From: UBA6019 sp036570145
GTDB taxonomy: Bacteria; Chloroflexota; Dormibacteria; Dormibacterales; Dormibacteraceae
Reading direction: 5' to 3'
Assembly (NCBI GenBank): GCA_036570145.1
Contig: DATCPJ010000157.1
Span: forward strand, 1-12,632
DNA length: 12,632 nt
The notes under the pieces are model-generated. The model was not told the DNA's origin. It ran no database searches and saw only the letters and a program-made list of their open reading frames with translations. Made by a program: the position numbers and the translations under genes. This document shows, piece by piece, positions 1 to 7,236 of this stretch (position 1 is its first letter; each line of letters opens with the position of its first letter).

Positions 1-1453
1 GCTCGGGGGCGAGCCATCGGTCGGGACCGGGGCCGCCGGCCGACGACGAGACCAGTGTCCGCGCCGCCTCCGTCCCGACTGCCGGTCGGTGGGGCGCCCG
101 GAGCTCCAGGCCGCGGGCCGCGCAGAGGAGCTCGACCGCGAGGATCCGGGTCAGGTTGTCGACGACCTGGCGCAGCTTCCGGGCCGCTCCCCAGCCCATC
201 GAGACGTGGTCCTCCTGCATGGCGCTGGTGGGGAGCGAGTCGACGCTCGCCGGGGCGGCCAGGCGGCGGTTCTCGGCGACCATCGCGGCCTGCGTGTAGT
301 GGGCGATCATGACGCCCGAGTTGACGCCCGCGTCCTCGGCGAGGAAGGGCGGCAGCCCCTGCGACCGGTTCGCGTCGAGCAGCCGGTCGGTGCGTCGCTC
401 GGCGATGGCGCCGACCTCGGCGGCGGCGATGGCGAGGAAGTCGCAGGCGAAGCCGAGCGGCGCGCCGTGGAAGTTGCCGCAGGACTCGACCCGGCCGTCG
501 GGCAAGATCATCGGGTTGTCGATCGCCGACACCAGCTCGACCGCCGCCACCCGTTCGCTGTGGGCGACGGTGTCGCGGGCGGCGCCGTGGACCTGGGGCG
601 AGCAGCGGAGCGAGTAGGCGTCCTGGACCCGGCTGTCGCCCTCCCGGTGGCTGGCAACGATCGCCGAGCCGGCGAGCAGGCGGCGAAGGTTGGCCGCGCT
701 GGCCGCCTGGCCGGGGTGCGGCCGGAGCTCCTGGAGGTCGGCGGCGAACGCCCGGTCGGTGCCGAGCAGCGCCTCGGTCGACATCGCGGCGGTCAGGTCG
801 GCGGCCTTCAGGAGCCGGCGCAGGTCGTGCAGGGCGAGGAGCAGCATGCCGAGCATCCCGTCGGTGCCGTTGATGAGGGCCAGGCCCTCCTTCGCGATCA
901 GCGTCAGCGGTTTCAGCCCCGCCCCGCGCAAGGCCTCGCCGCCGGGGACCCGGCTGCCCTCGCGATCCCACACCTCGCCCTCGCCGAGGAGGACCAGGGC
1001 GCAGTGGGCGAGCGGCGCGAGGTCGCCGCTGGCGCCCAGCGAGCCGTGCTCGAGGACGACCGGGGTGAGGCCCGCGTTGAGGAGTCCCAGCATCGCCTCC
1101 GCCACCGCCGGCCGGGCGCCCGAGAAGCCCATCGCGAGGGTCCGGGCGCGGAGCAGCAGCATCGCCCGCACCACCTCGACCTCGACCGGCTCGCCCATGC
1201 CCGCGGCGTGGGAGCGGACGAGGGCTCGCTGCAGCTCCTCCCGCCGCTCCGCCGGGATGTGGGTGTTGGCCAGCGAGCCGAAGCCGGTCGAGACGCCGTA
1301 GGTCGGCTGCTCGGATGCGGCTAGGCGGGCGACGACGGCAGCGCTCCGCTCCATCCGCTCGCGGGCCGCCGCGCCGAGCAGGACGGGGACATCGAAGCGG
1401 GCGACCTCGACGACCTCCTCCGGGCGAAGCCCGGTCCCGCTCAGCTCCACCAC
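1..1453 (-). CDS. hutH: Histidine ammonia-lyase, C-terminus cut by window edge
   Basis: The product deaminates L-histidine to urocanate, the first step of histidine degradation, in the cytoplasm. Translating the minus strand from about 1453 gives an unbroken frame to the left edge, about 484 residues of a family usually near 510, so roughly the last 25 residues are missing. Visible signatures are YGVSTGFG near residue 52, HGSLGASGDLAPLAH near residue 136 whose Ala-Ser-Gly forms the MIO electrophile, LINGTDG, and SAIDNP. A Ser-His pair (RSHAAGMG, about residues 80-81) sits where histidine lyases carry it, whereas tyrosine and phenylalanine lyases differ, so I favour histidine as substrate. The start is one of two adjacent GTG codons (1453 or 1450). 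I prefer 1453, because TACGGT lies six bases upstream and no Shine-Dalgarno sequence is visible, which suggests a leaderless message. It is divergent from the small cNMP-binding-like gene. No other hut gene is in view. Confidence 0.93.
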   Translation of the reverse strand, partial: MVELSGTGLRPEEVVEVARFDVPVLLGAAARERMERSAAVVARLAASEQPTYGVSTGFGSLANTHIPAERREELQRALVRSHAAGMGEPVEVEVVRAMLLLRARTLAMGFSGARPAVAEAMLGLLNAGLTPVVLEHGSLGASGDLAPLAHCALVLLGEGEVWDREGSRVPGGEALRGAGLKPLTLIAKEGLALINGTDGMLGMLLLALHDLRRLLKAADLTAAMSTEALLGTDRAFAADLQELRPHPGQAASAANLRRLLAGSAIVASHREGDSRVQDAYSLRCSPQVHGAARDTVAHSERVAAVELVSAIDNPMILPDGRVESCGNFHGAPLGFACDFLAIAAAEVGAIAERRTDRLLDANRSQGLPPFLAEDAGVNSGVMIAHYTQAAMVAENRRLAAPASVDSLPTSAMQEDHVSMGWGAARKLRQVVDNLTRILAVELLCAARGLELRAPHRPAVGTEAARTLVSSSAGGPGPDRWLAPE

Positions 1454-1459
1454 TTGGTA

Positions 1460-1465
1460 ACCGTA
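1460..1465 (-). promoter_or_regulatory. Candidate -10 of a leaderless hutH promoter
   Basis: Read on the minus strand this is TACGGT, a TANNNT-type -10 hexamer ending six bases before GTG 1453. No convincing -35 is visible and no ribosome-binding site lies between it and the start. The spacing is what leaderless genes of actinobacteria and Deinococcus relatives show. In such GC-rich DNA a chance match is uncommon but possible. Confidence 0.35.
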
Positions 1466-1489
1466 ACGCGCGTCACTCCCGGAAGGCCT

Positions 1490-1495
1490 TACGAT
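1490..1495 (+). promoter_or_regulatory. Candidate -10 of the cNMP-binding-like gene
   Basis: TACGAT (TANNNT type) ends nine bases before ATG 1505. No clear -35 element is seen at the usual distance. A purine stretch (GGCGGGA) lies too close to the ATG to be a good ribosome-binding site, so a very short or absent leader is likely. Weak evidence on its own. Confidence 0.3.
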
Positions 1496-1504
1496 TCGGC
1501 GGGA

Positions 1505-1993
1505 ATGATCCGGATCCCTCACCGTGCGACAAATCCGAAGATCACCGAGCTGAAGAAGCTTCCGATCTTTGCCGGCTTGAGCCCCACCCTGCTCCGCAAC
1601 CTGGCGACAAACCTCGACGAGGTGACCATCCCCAAGGGCGAGCGGTTCATAACCGAAGGCCGCAGCAATGACAGCTTCTTCATCCTCCTTCAGGGCGATG
1701 TAGAGCTCACCATCGGAGGTCGGGTCCACGAGGTCCTCAAGCCAGGAGACGTCATCGGCCTGCCGAGCATGTTCACGCGGCTCGATTCGACCGCGGACGC
1801 CGTCGCGAGGACGGCTGTCCGGGCGCTTGTGGCCAGCCACCGACAGTTCAACTCGCTGGTCTCCAACCCGGAGGTCGAGATCCGCTTCAAGGCGGCGGTT
1901 TTCGATCGCCTGCGGGACGAGGTCTACCAGCTGACCCATTCGCCGGCCAAGTCGCGGTCGGCTCGTTCGAAGGCTACTCAGAAGACGAAGTAG
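1505..1993 (+). CDS. Stand-alone cyclic-nucleotide-binding-like domain protein
   Basis: A 162-residue cytoplasmic protein consisting almost entirely of one cNMP-binding (CAP/CRP N-terminal) beta-roll, about residues 19-120, with a short helix behind it and a basic tail (about 146-162, rich in Lys, Arg and Ser). The CRP-like features are PIFAGLSPTLL, the core glycine pattern LLQGDVEL, and the phosphate-binding cassette region GDVIGLPSMF (81-90). The cassette is degenerate: against CRP, the sugar-binding Glu aligns with Leu86 and the phosphate-binding Arg with Ser95, so cyclic AMP binding in the normal way is doubtful. There is no helix-turn-helix, so it is not a transcription factor by itself. 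I chose ATG 1505; an in-frame TTG at 1454 would abut the hutH start codon and add 17 residues with no homology. It lies 41 bp upstream of ppc on the same strand. Function unknown; possibly a ligand sensor or partner subunit. Confidence 0.8.
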   Translation: MIRIPHRATNPKITELKKLPIFAGLSPTLLRNLATNLDEVTIPKGERFITEGRSNDSFFILLQGDVELTIGGRVHEVLKPGDVIGLPSMFTRLDSTADAVARTAVRALVASHRQFNSLVSNPEVEIRFKAAVFDRLRDEVYQLTHSPAKSRSARSKATQKTK

Positions 1994-2005
1994 CGCGGCG
2001 GCCAC

Positions 2006-2022
2006 GGTCGCGGGCTGCGACC
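2006..2022 (+). other. Hairpin between the cNMP-like gene and ppc
   Basis: Perfect inverted repeat GGTCGC, five-base loop GGGCT, then GCGACC, ending 12 bases before the ppc start codon. There is no run of T after it, so it is not a standard intrinsic terminator. It could attenuate read-through from the upstream gene or be a protein-binding palindrome. Structure seen directly; role inferred. Confidence 0.4.
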
Positions 2023-2023
2023 A

Positions 2024-2029
2024 TCTAAT
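2024..2029 (+). promoter_or_regulatory. Candidate -10 of a ppc promoter
   Basis: TCTAAT matches the TATAAT consensus at five of six positions and ends five bases before GTG 2035. A transcript from it would start at or next to the GTG, that is, leaderless, which fits the absence of any Shine-Dalgarno sequence there. No good -35 is visible; the hairpin at 2006-2022 occupies the spacer. Confidence 0.35.
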
Positions 2030-2034
2030 CCGCT

Positions 2035-4746
2035 GTGAGCCGCTCTGCCGCACCTGATCTCGAAGTCCTGTCCGCGCCGCTGCGGGCGGAGGTTCGCCTG
2101 CTCAGCTCGATCCTCGGTCAGGTGCTCCAGGAGACCCACGGCGAGAGTCTGCTGGATGACGTCGAGAGCCTGCGCCGGGCGACCATCGAGCTTCGCCGGA
2201 GCCGCGGTCCCGAAGCCGAGGAGCGGCTGCGCCAGGTGGTCGAGCTCGTCGACAGCCTCGAACCGGATCGGGCCGAGGCGGTGGCCCAGGCCTTCACCGT
2301 CTACTTCCAGCTGGTGAACCTCGCCGAGGAGCGCCAGCGGGTGCGCATCCTCAGGCGGCGCAGCCACGAGCCGGCTGCGGTCGCCGAGTCCCTCAGCGCG
2401 ACGATCGCCGAGCTGAGCAGGAGTCTGGGTAGCGAGGAGCTGGCACGGCTGCTCGACCAGCTGGAGGTCCGGCCGGTCCTCACCGCCCACCCGACCGAGG
2501 CACGGCGACGCGCGGTCGTGGACGCGCTGGCGCGGATCGCGGACCAGGCGGAGAGGCTGGGCGATCCGCGCCTCGCGGCGTCCGAGCACGCCGATGCCGA
2601 GCGCAGGCTCACCGAGCAGGTCAGCGTCCTCTGGCGGACCGCCCAGCTGCGGCGCCAGAGGCCGACCCCGCTGGACGAGGTGAGAACGATGACCTCGGTC
2701 TTCGACGAATCGCTCTTCCTCCTCGTCCCGACCCTCTACCGGGAGCTCGAGCGAGCGCTCGGAGCGGTCGGGCTGGCGACGCCCGAGCGACCGGTCGGCC
2801 GGCCGGTCGTCGCCTGGGGGACCTGGGTCGGCGGCGATCGCGACGGCAACCCGAGCGTCAGCCACGAGGTGACCCGTGCGGCGATGGACATCTACGCCGA
2901 GCACGTGCTGCGCGGGCTCGAAAACGCATCGCGGCGGATCGGCCGCTCCCTGACCCTTTCGGAGGATTCGACGCCGCCCTCTCCCCGGCTGGAAGCCGCC
3001 CTCAGCCGAGCGCTGCCCGCGCTCGGAGACCAGGCGGAGGCGTTCCAAAAGCGATCGCCTGGTGAGCCACACCGCCAGTTCCTCCTCCTTGCGGCCGATC
3101 GGCTGGTCGCGACGCGCAATGGAGCCCGGGGACGCTACGCGGGTCCGGCCGAGTTCCTCGCCGACCTGCGCACGATCCAGGAGTCGCTGCGCGAATCGAA
3201 GGCCGGGCGGATCGCCTCGGGCGACCTGCAGACCCTCGTCTGGCAGGCCGAGACCTTCGGTTTCCACCTGGCGTCGCTCGAGGTGAGGCAGCACTCCGAC
3301 GTCCACCGGGCGGTGCTCGATGAGCTGCTCCCTGGGGTCTCCCGAGATGCGCTGCAGCTGGACGCGCTCGCCGGGGGCGGCGCGCCGAGCATGCCCCCAG
3401 CGGCATCGGAAAGGGCGGAGGAGGCCCTCGCGAGCCTGCGGGCGATGGCCGAGTTGCAGTCGGTCTACGGCGCCGAGGCGTGCCGCCGGTACGTCGTCAG
3501 CTTCACCCGCTCGGCGGCCGACGTCGCTGCGGTCCGCGCCCTGGCCCGGCTGGCCGTCCCCGACGGCCCGCTCGAGCTCGACGTGGTCCCGCTTTTCGAG
3601 TCGCGAACCGACCTTGAGGCGGCCCCCGACATCCTCGACGCCCTCCTCGAGCTTCCCGGCTGGCTCGCCTGGCTCGAGCGGCGCGATCGCCGCCTGGAGG
3701 TGATGCTGGGCTACTCCGACGCTGCCAAGGACGCCGGCTTCCTGGCCGCCAACCTCGCCCTCTACCGAGCCCAGGAAGTGCTCGCCGGGTGGGCCCGGCG
3801 CAAAGGCGTTCAGCTGACGCTCTTCCACGGCCGGGGCGGCGCCGTCGGCCGCGGTGGTGGTCCGGCCGGCCGCGCCATCCGGAGCCAGGCCCCCGGCTCG
3901 GTTGCCGGCCGATTCAAGGTCACCGAGCAGGGCGAGGTGATCTTCGGCCGCTACGGCAACGCGGCGATCGGGCTCCGCCACCTGGAGCAGGTGATCAGCG
4001 CGGTGCTGGGCGCCTCCACGCCCGAGCACGAGGCACGGCTGGCGGCGGCGAGCGAGCGCTTCGCGGCGGCCGCCGAGCTGATGGCCGAGCGATCCGAGGT
4101 GGCCTACCGCAAGCTCGTCGAAGCGCCCGACTTCGCAGACTTCCTGACCAGCGTCAGCCCACTCGAGGAGATCAACCGCCTTCACATCGGCTCCCGCCCG
4201 GCACGCCGCGAGCCGGACGGCAAGCGGGACCTGGAAGGGCTGCGCGCCATCCCCTGGGTCTTCGCCTGGACCCAGAACCGCTGCAACCTGCCCGGCTGGT
4301 TCGGGCTGGGTACCGGGCTCCAGGCGGTCGCCGAGCGGCAGGGGATCGGGTTCCTCCGCGAGATGCGGAGCGACTGGCCGTTCCTCGAGTCGCTCCTCGA
4401 CAACGCGGAGATGAGCCTGGCCAAGGCCGACCCGCTGATCGCCGGCCTCTACCTCGAGCTCGGCGACCGGCCCGACCTGGTCGGCGTGATCCGCGAGGAG
4501 TACCGCCTCACCCGCCGCCTCGTCCTCGAGATCACCGGGAACGGCCGCCTGCTCGAAGGGCACCCGATCCTCCGCCAGGCGGTCGACCTCCGCAATCCCT
4601 ACGTGGACGCGCTCTCCTTCCTCCAGCTGCGCTTCCTCCGCCAGCTCCGCGGCGGCGTCTCCGACCAGGCGGCCGCCGACCGCCTGGCCGACCTCGTCCT
4701 GCTCACCGTCAACGGGGTCGCCGCCGGGCTGCAGAACACGGGCTGA
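2035..4746 (+). CDS. ppc: Phosphoenolpyruvate carboxylase
   Basis: Carboxylates phosphoenolpyruvate with bicarbonate to oxaloacetate, the anaplerotic refill of the citric acid cycle; a cytoplasmic homotetramer in known bacterial members. The 903-residue length is typical of the family. Hallmarks appear in order: VLTAHPTE with catalytic His152, GGDRDGNP (266-273), LEVRQHSDVH near 415, GYSDAAKDAG (559-568; many enzymes have Ser for the first Ala), the mobile-loop FHGRGGAVGRGGGP from 597 with the essential Arg, TEQGE (630-634), GSRPARR (719-725), and the carboxyl-terminal QNTG that closes the active site. I kept GTG 2035 because the N-terminal pattern PLRAEVRLLSSILGQVL begins right after it. It is 41 bp behind the cNMP-like gene and 21 bp ahead of the aldehyde dehydrogenase. 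The plant-type phosphorylation motif is absent. The frame is intact. Confidence 0.97.
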   Translation: MSRSAAPDLEVLSAPLRAEVRLLSSILGQVLQETHGESLLDDVESLRRATIELRRSRGPEAEERLRQVVELVDSLEPDRAEAVAQAFTVYFQLVNLAEERQRVRILRRRSHEPAAVAESLSATIAELSRSLGSEELARLLDQLEVRPVLTAHPTEARRRAVVDALARIADQAERLGDPRLAASEHADAERRLTEQVSVLWRTAQLRRQRPTPLDEVRTMTSVFDESLFLLVPTLYRELERALGAVGLATPERPVGRPVVAWGTWVGGDRDGNPSVSHEVTRAAMDIYAEHVLRGLENASRRIGRSLTLSEDSTPPSPRLEAALSRALPALGDQAEAFQKRSPGEPHRQFLLLAADRLVATRNGARGRYAGPAEFLADLRTIQESLRESKAGRIASGDLQTLVWQAETFGFHLASLEVRQHSDVHRAVLDELLPGVSRDALQLDALAGGGAPSMPPAASERAEEALASLRAMAELQSVYGAEACRRYVVSFTRSAADVAAVRALARLAVPDGPLELDVVPLFESRTDLEAAPDILDALLELPGWLAWLERRDRRLEVMLGYSDAAKDAGFLAANLALYRAQEVLAGWARRKGVQLTLFHGRGGAVGRGGGPAGRAIRSQAPGSVAGRFKVTEQGEVIFGRYGNAAIGLRHLEQVISAVLGASTPEHEARLAAASERFAAAAELMAERSEVAYRKLVEAPDFADFLTSVSPLEEINRLHIGSRPARREPDGKRDLEGLRAIPWVFAWTQNRCNLPGWFGLGTGLQAVAERQGIGFLREMRSDWPFLESLLDNAEMSLAKADPLIAGLYLELGDRPDLVGVIREEYRLTRRLVLEITGNGRLLEGHPILRQAVDLRNPYVDALSFLQLRFLRQLRGGVSDQAAADRLADLVLLTVNGVAAGLQNTG

Positions 4747-4767
4747 GGAGTAGGCTTTCCGACTGCA

Positions 4768-6348
4768 ATGCAGGTCGCATCAAGGCAGGCACAGGTCGAA
4801 GCCCAAGCCCGGGCGGACGCGATCCTGGCGGCGTTCGGCATCTCCCTCGCGGGGACGGTCTCGGGCGCGGCGCACGGCGGCGCCTTCGTCCCGATGCCCA
4901 GCGGGCCGGATCTCAAGACCTTCAACCCGGCCACCGGCGAGGTGCTCGCCAGCGTCCGGACCGCCGGTCTCGATGACCTCGCGGCAGCTTCCGAGGCCAC
5001 TCAGAACGCGTTCCTGCGCTGGCGCAGCGTGCCGGCTCCGCGCCGCGGCGAGATCGTTCGGCGGCTCGGCGATGCCTTTCGCGAGCGCAAGGAGGACCTC
5101 GCCCGGCTGATCAGCCTCGAGAACGGGAAGATCCTCGGCGAGGCGCGCGGGGAGGTCCAGGAGGTTATCGACATCTGCGACTTCGCGGTGGGCCTCTCCC
5201 GCCAGCTCTACGGCAACCAGATGCACTCCGAGCGGCCCGGCCACCGGCTGACCGAGCAATGGCACCCGCTCGGCGTGGTGGGTATCATCTCGGCCTTCAA
5301 CTTCCCGGTCGCGGTGCCCGGCTGGGGCTGGGCCCTCGCCCTCGTCTGCGGCGACTCGGTCCTCTGGAAGCCCTCCAGCCTGACGCCGCTGATCTCGGTC
5401 GCCGCCCAGCAGGTCTTCCACGAGGTCACCGCCGGGACCGAGGCCGAGGGCGTCTTCGGGCTCGCCATCGGCTCCGGTGGGACGATCGGCGAAGCGCTCC
5501 TCGCGGACACCCGGCTGCCGCTCATCCAGGCGACCGGCTCCTGCGACCTCGGGGAGCGGGTGACGTCGGCGCTCGGGAAGCGGGGCGGGCGGGCGATCCT
5601 CGAACTGGGCGGCAACAACGCGGTCGTCATCCTCGACGACGCCGACCTCGACCTCGCGCTTCGCGCTGTCCTCTTCGGCGCGGTCGGCACCGCCGGCCAG
5701 CGCTGCACCAGCACCCGCCGGCTGATCCTGCAGCAGGGTATCGCCGACACCTTCCTGGAACGGCTGGTAACGGCATACAAGACGGTCCGGATCGGCGATC
5801 CGCTCGATGACGCGACCCTGATGGGGCCGCTCATCTCGGAGGCGGCGGTCGAGGACTTCCGGAAGGGCATCGACGCGATCACCGAGCAGGGTGGCGACCT
5901 GCTCTGCGGTGGCCAGGCCATGGCAGGTCGACAGGGCTATTTCGTCCAGCCGACGATCTTCGCCTCCCGGTCGGAGATGCCGATCGTCGCCGAGGAGATC
6001 TTCGCGCCGATCCTCCACGCCATCACGGTCACCGACCTGGAGGAGGCGATCGCGGTCAACAACGCGGTGCCCCAGGGCCTCTCCAGCGGACTCTTCACAA
6101 CCGACCTGCGCTCGGCTGAGACCTGGCTTTCGGCGGCCGGCTCGGACTGCGGCATCGCCAACGTCAACGCGGGGACCTCCGGCGCCGAGATCGGTGGCGC
6201 CTTCGGAGGCGAGAAGGCGACCGGCGGCGGCCGCCAGGCGGGCTCCGACTCCTGGAAGGCCTACATGCGACGGCAGACGAACACGGTCAACTACAGCCGC
6301 GACCTGCCACTGGCGCAGGGCGTCGTGTTCGAGGTGGACGGGAGCTAG
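4768..6348 (+). CDS. ALDH7-family aldehyde dehydrogenase (alpha-aminoadipate semialdehyde type)
   Basis: An NAD(P)-dependent aldehyde dehydrogenase of 526 residues. The closest family is ALDH7/antiquitin, whose characterised members oxidise L-2-aminoadipate 6-semialdehyde (piperideine-6-carboxylate) in lysine degradation. Evidence: AFNFPVAVPGWGWALA with Asn178, WKPS (Lys201), ELGGNN with general base Glu279, GTAGQRCTSTRRL with nucleophile Cys313, EEIFAPIL from 409, and the diagnostic ALDH7 tail SGAEIGGAFGGEKATGGGR, YMRRQTNTVNYSRDLPLAQG (467-518). The cofactor loop reads ATGSCDLG (255-262) where relatives usually have FTGST; this is a departure, not a defect. The first roughly 45 residues form an Ala-rich extension; ATG 4768 is the start, with GAGGAG overlapping the ppc stop about 17 bases upstream. 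The 21-bp gap implies co-transcription with ppc. No lysine-pathway gene is in the window, so the true substrate may differ. Confidence 0.9.
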   Translation: MQVASRQAQVEAQARADAILAAFGISLAGTVSGAAHGGAFVPMPSGPDLKTFNPATGEVLASVRTAGLDDLAAASEATQNAFLRWRSVPAPRRGEIVRRLGDAFRERKEDLARLISLENGKILGEARGEVQEVIDICDFAVGLSRQLYGNQMHSERPGHRLTEQWHPLGVVGIISAFNFPVAVPGWGWALALVCGDSVLWKPSSLTPLISVAAQQVFHEVTAGTEAEGVFGLAIGSGGTIGEALLADTRLPLIQATGSCDLGERVTSALGKRGGRAILELGGNNAVVILDDADLDLALRAVLFGAVGTAGQRCTSTRRLILQQGIADTFLERLVTAYKTVRIGDPLDDATLMGPLISEAAVEDFRKGIDAITEQGGDLLCGGQAMAGRQGYFVQPTIFASRSEMPIVAEEIFAPILHAITVTDLEEAIAVNNAVPQGLSSGLFTTDLRSAETWLSAAGSDCGIANVNAGTSGAEIGGAFGGEKATGGGRQAGSDSWKAYMRRQTNTVNYSRDLPLAQGVVFEVDGS

Positions 6349-6360
6349 TCGCATCTCTGT

Positions 6361-6388
6361 CTCCCTCCCCCACGCAGTGGGGAGGGGG
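6361..6388 (+). terminator. Hairpin in convergent gap, possible bidirectional terminator
   Basis: CCCTCCCCCAC, loop GCA, then GTGGGGAGGG gives a ten-pair stem with one bulged C, extendable by a G-T wobble and a C-G pair. It lies 12 bp after the aldehyde dehydrogenase stop, between convergent genes. The following bases are AAAAG, not a T-run, so it is an unconventional terminator. It resembles the palindromes near 12414-12433 and is followed by CCTCTAG, which also recurs in that cluster. Confidence 0.5.
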
Positions 6389-6431
6389 AAAAGCCTCTAG
6401 CCGCGCGTCAACTGAAACGTCGATTTGCCAG

Positions 6432-6455
6432 GCGGATCTGCCTAGATCAATCCGC
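6432..6455. repeat. Small inverted repeat downstream of the PATAN-like gene
   Basis: GCGGAT and ATCCGC flank a 12-base loop that itself contains part of a nested GATC...GATC pair. It lies 15 bp beyond the stop of the minus-strand gene at 6470 and could help end its transcript, but has no U-tract on that strand. Short enough to be chance. Confidence 0.25.
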
Positions 6456-6469
6456 GCGTCGCTAACCCC

Positions 6470-7162
6470 TTAGCGGTTCACCTCGGAGAACATCGGCTCA
6501 GGCTCGGCCGCCTGCTCCGGCTGTCTCACGTGGATCGGTTCCGGGTGAGCGCTTCGAACTTCGATCTTGGCCTCGGGGTCGGCGGCCAGAGCCACCACCT
6601 CGGCCTCATCCGAGGAGAGCTCTCGCGAGTTGGTCGTGAAAGCCCCGTCGAGCTCGCCGTGGCGAAGCATCAGGACTCCGCCGCCGGAGCTCGACTTGAT
6701 CGAGATCGTTCCCGTGAAGGACTGCTGCTTCAGGAAAGCCACCAGCCCCTCGAAGTTGACCCAGGACGCGTACATCTCAGGGTAGGTCGCGGCGCCGGAA
6801 GCCAGGTGGTGGAGGCTGTCAACCAGCTCGGCCTGGAGGTCGACGATGTCGACGACGGCTTCGCCCGATTCCATCAGGTTCCGGGCCTTCGCCTCTGCCG
6901 GCTCGCCCTGCAGGAGCACGTCGTGGTCGCGCCAGAGGCAGTCGATCATCTTCCCGTTGCGGAAAAGGAGGATGCCGTTCACCCCTTTGCCGAGGACCCT
7001 GACGAAGCCCGAGTAGCCGCCCTGGCCCAGGGTCGAGGCCAGCCGATCGAAGGAGATAAGCCGGGCGCTCAGGGACTCGTAGAGGGGCGCTCCACTGGGC
7101 ACCAGGAGTGCGTCCTCGCCCGGGTCGTGAGGTCGTTTCTTAAGATCCGCCATCTCAGCCAT
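6470..7162 (-). CDS. Protein with two tandem PATAN/DUF4388-like domains
   Basis: A 230-residue cytoplasmic protein with no signal peptide or membrane segment. Residues about 28-79 and 127-178 align to each other without a single gap over 52 positions. Shared positions include Tyr, Phe, Leu...Leu, Gln, Gly and the ending (I/V)L...R.G, so the gene arose by an internal duplication. The pattern (F..L...L....(Y/F)(S/T)G...(V/I).(V/I), then a strand, then a turn R(N/H)G) resembles the PATAN/DUF4388 domains found in bacterial signalling and gliding-related proteins, often next to response-regulator or GTPase modules. That family call is by pattern only. The last 25 residues are Pro/Glu-rich and probably disordered. 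ATG 7162 has only a weak AGG upstream; ATG 7153 is an alternative. Its base composition looks slightly less GC-rich than the neighbours'. It is convergent with the aldehyde dehydrogenase and lies 74 bp downstream of the oxidoreductase remnant. Confidence 0.75.
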   Translation of the reverse strand: MAEMADLKKRPHDPGEDALLVPSGAPLYESLSARLISFDRLASTLGQGGYSGFVRVLGKGVNGILLFRNGKMIDCLWRDHDVLLQGEPAEAKARNLMESGEAVVDIVDLQAELVDSLHHLASGAATYPEMYASWVNFEGLVAFLKQQSFTGTISIKSSSGGGVLMLRHGELDGAFTTNSRELSSDEAEVVALAADPEAKIEVRSAHPEPIHVRQPEQAAEPEPMFSEVNR

Positions 7163-7199
7163 GACCTAACAGTCAGCCACAAGCGGGATCGATAGTGCA

Positions 7200-7213
7200 A
7201 CTCTGGGCAGAGT
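7200..7213. repeat. 14-bp palindrome between the remnant and the PATAN-like gene
   Basis: ACTCTG, loop GG, CAGAGT: a perfect six-pair inverted repeat in the 74-bp gap. It could be a short terminator for the upstream operon or an operator for the PATAN-like gene. No U-tract follows it on the minus strand. Role not determinable. Confidence 0.3.
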
Positions 7214-7236
7214 CGCGGAGCTCAGATCGAGTTTGG

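Noticed and set aside
89..1324. 411-codon plus-strand open frame
   Set aside because: Mirror frame of hutH; the minus strand carries the MIO motif and all family signatures.
1454..1504. TTG start giving a 179-residue cNMP-like protein
   Set aside because: It would abut the hutH start codon and cover its promoter, and the added residues match nothing in the family.
1978..4563. 861-codon open frame antisense to ppc
   Set aside because: It lies wholly opposite a well-recognised enzyme, and its protein has no family features and a skewed Arg/Gly/Ala/Glu composition. Long antisense frames are expected where third positions are nearly all G or C.
4780..6354. 524-codon open frame antisense to the aldehyde dehydrogenase
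   Set aside because: Same composition artefact as for ppc; no recognisable domain.
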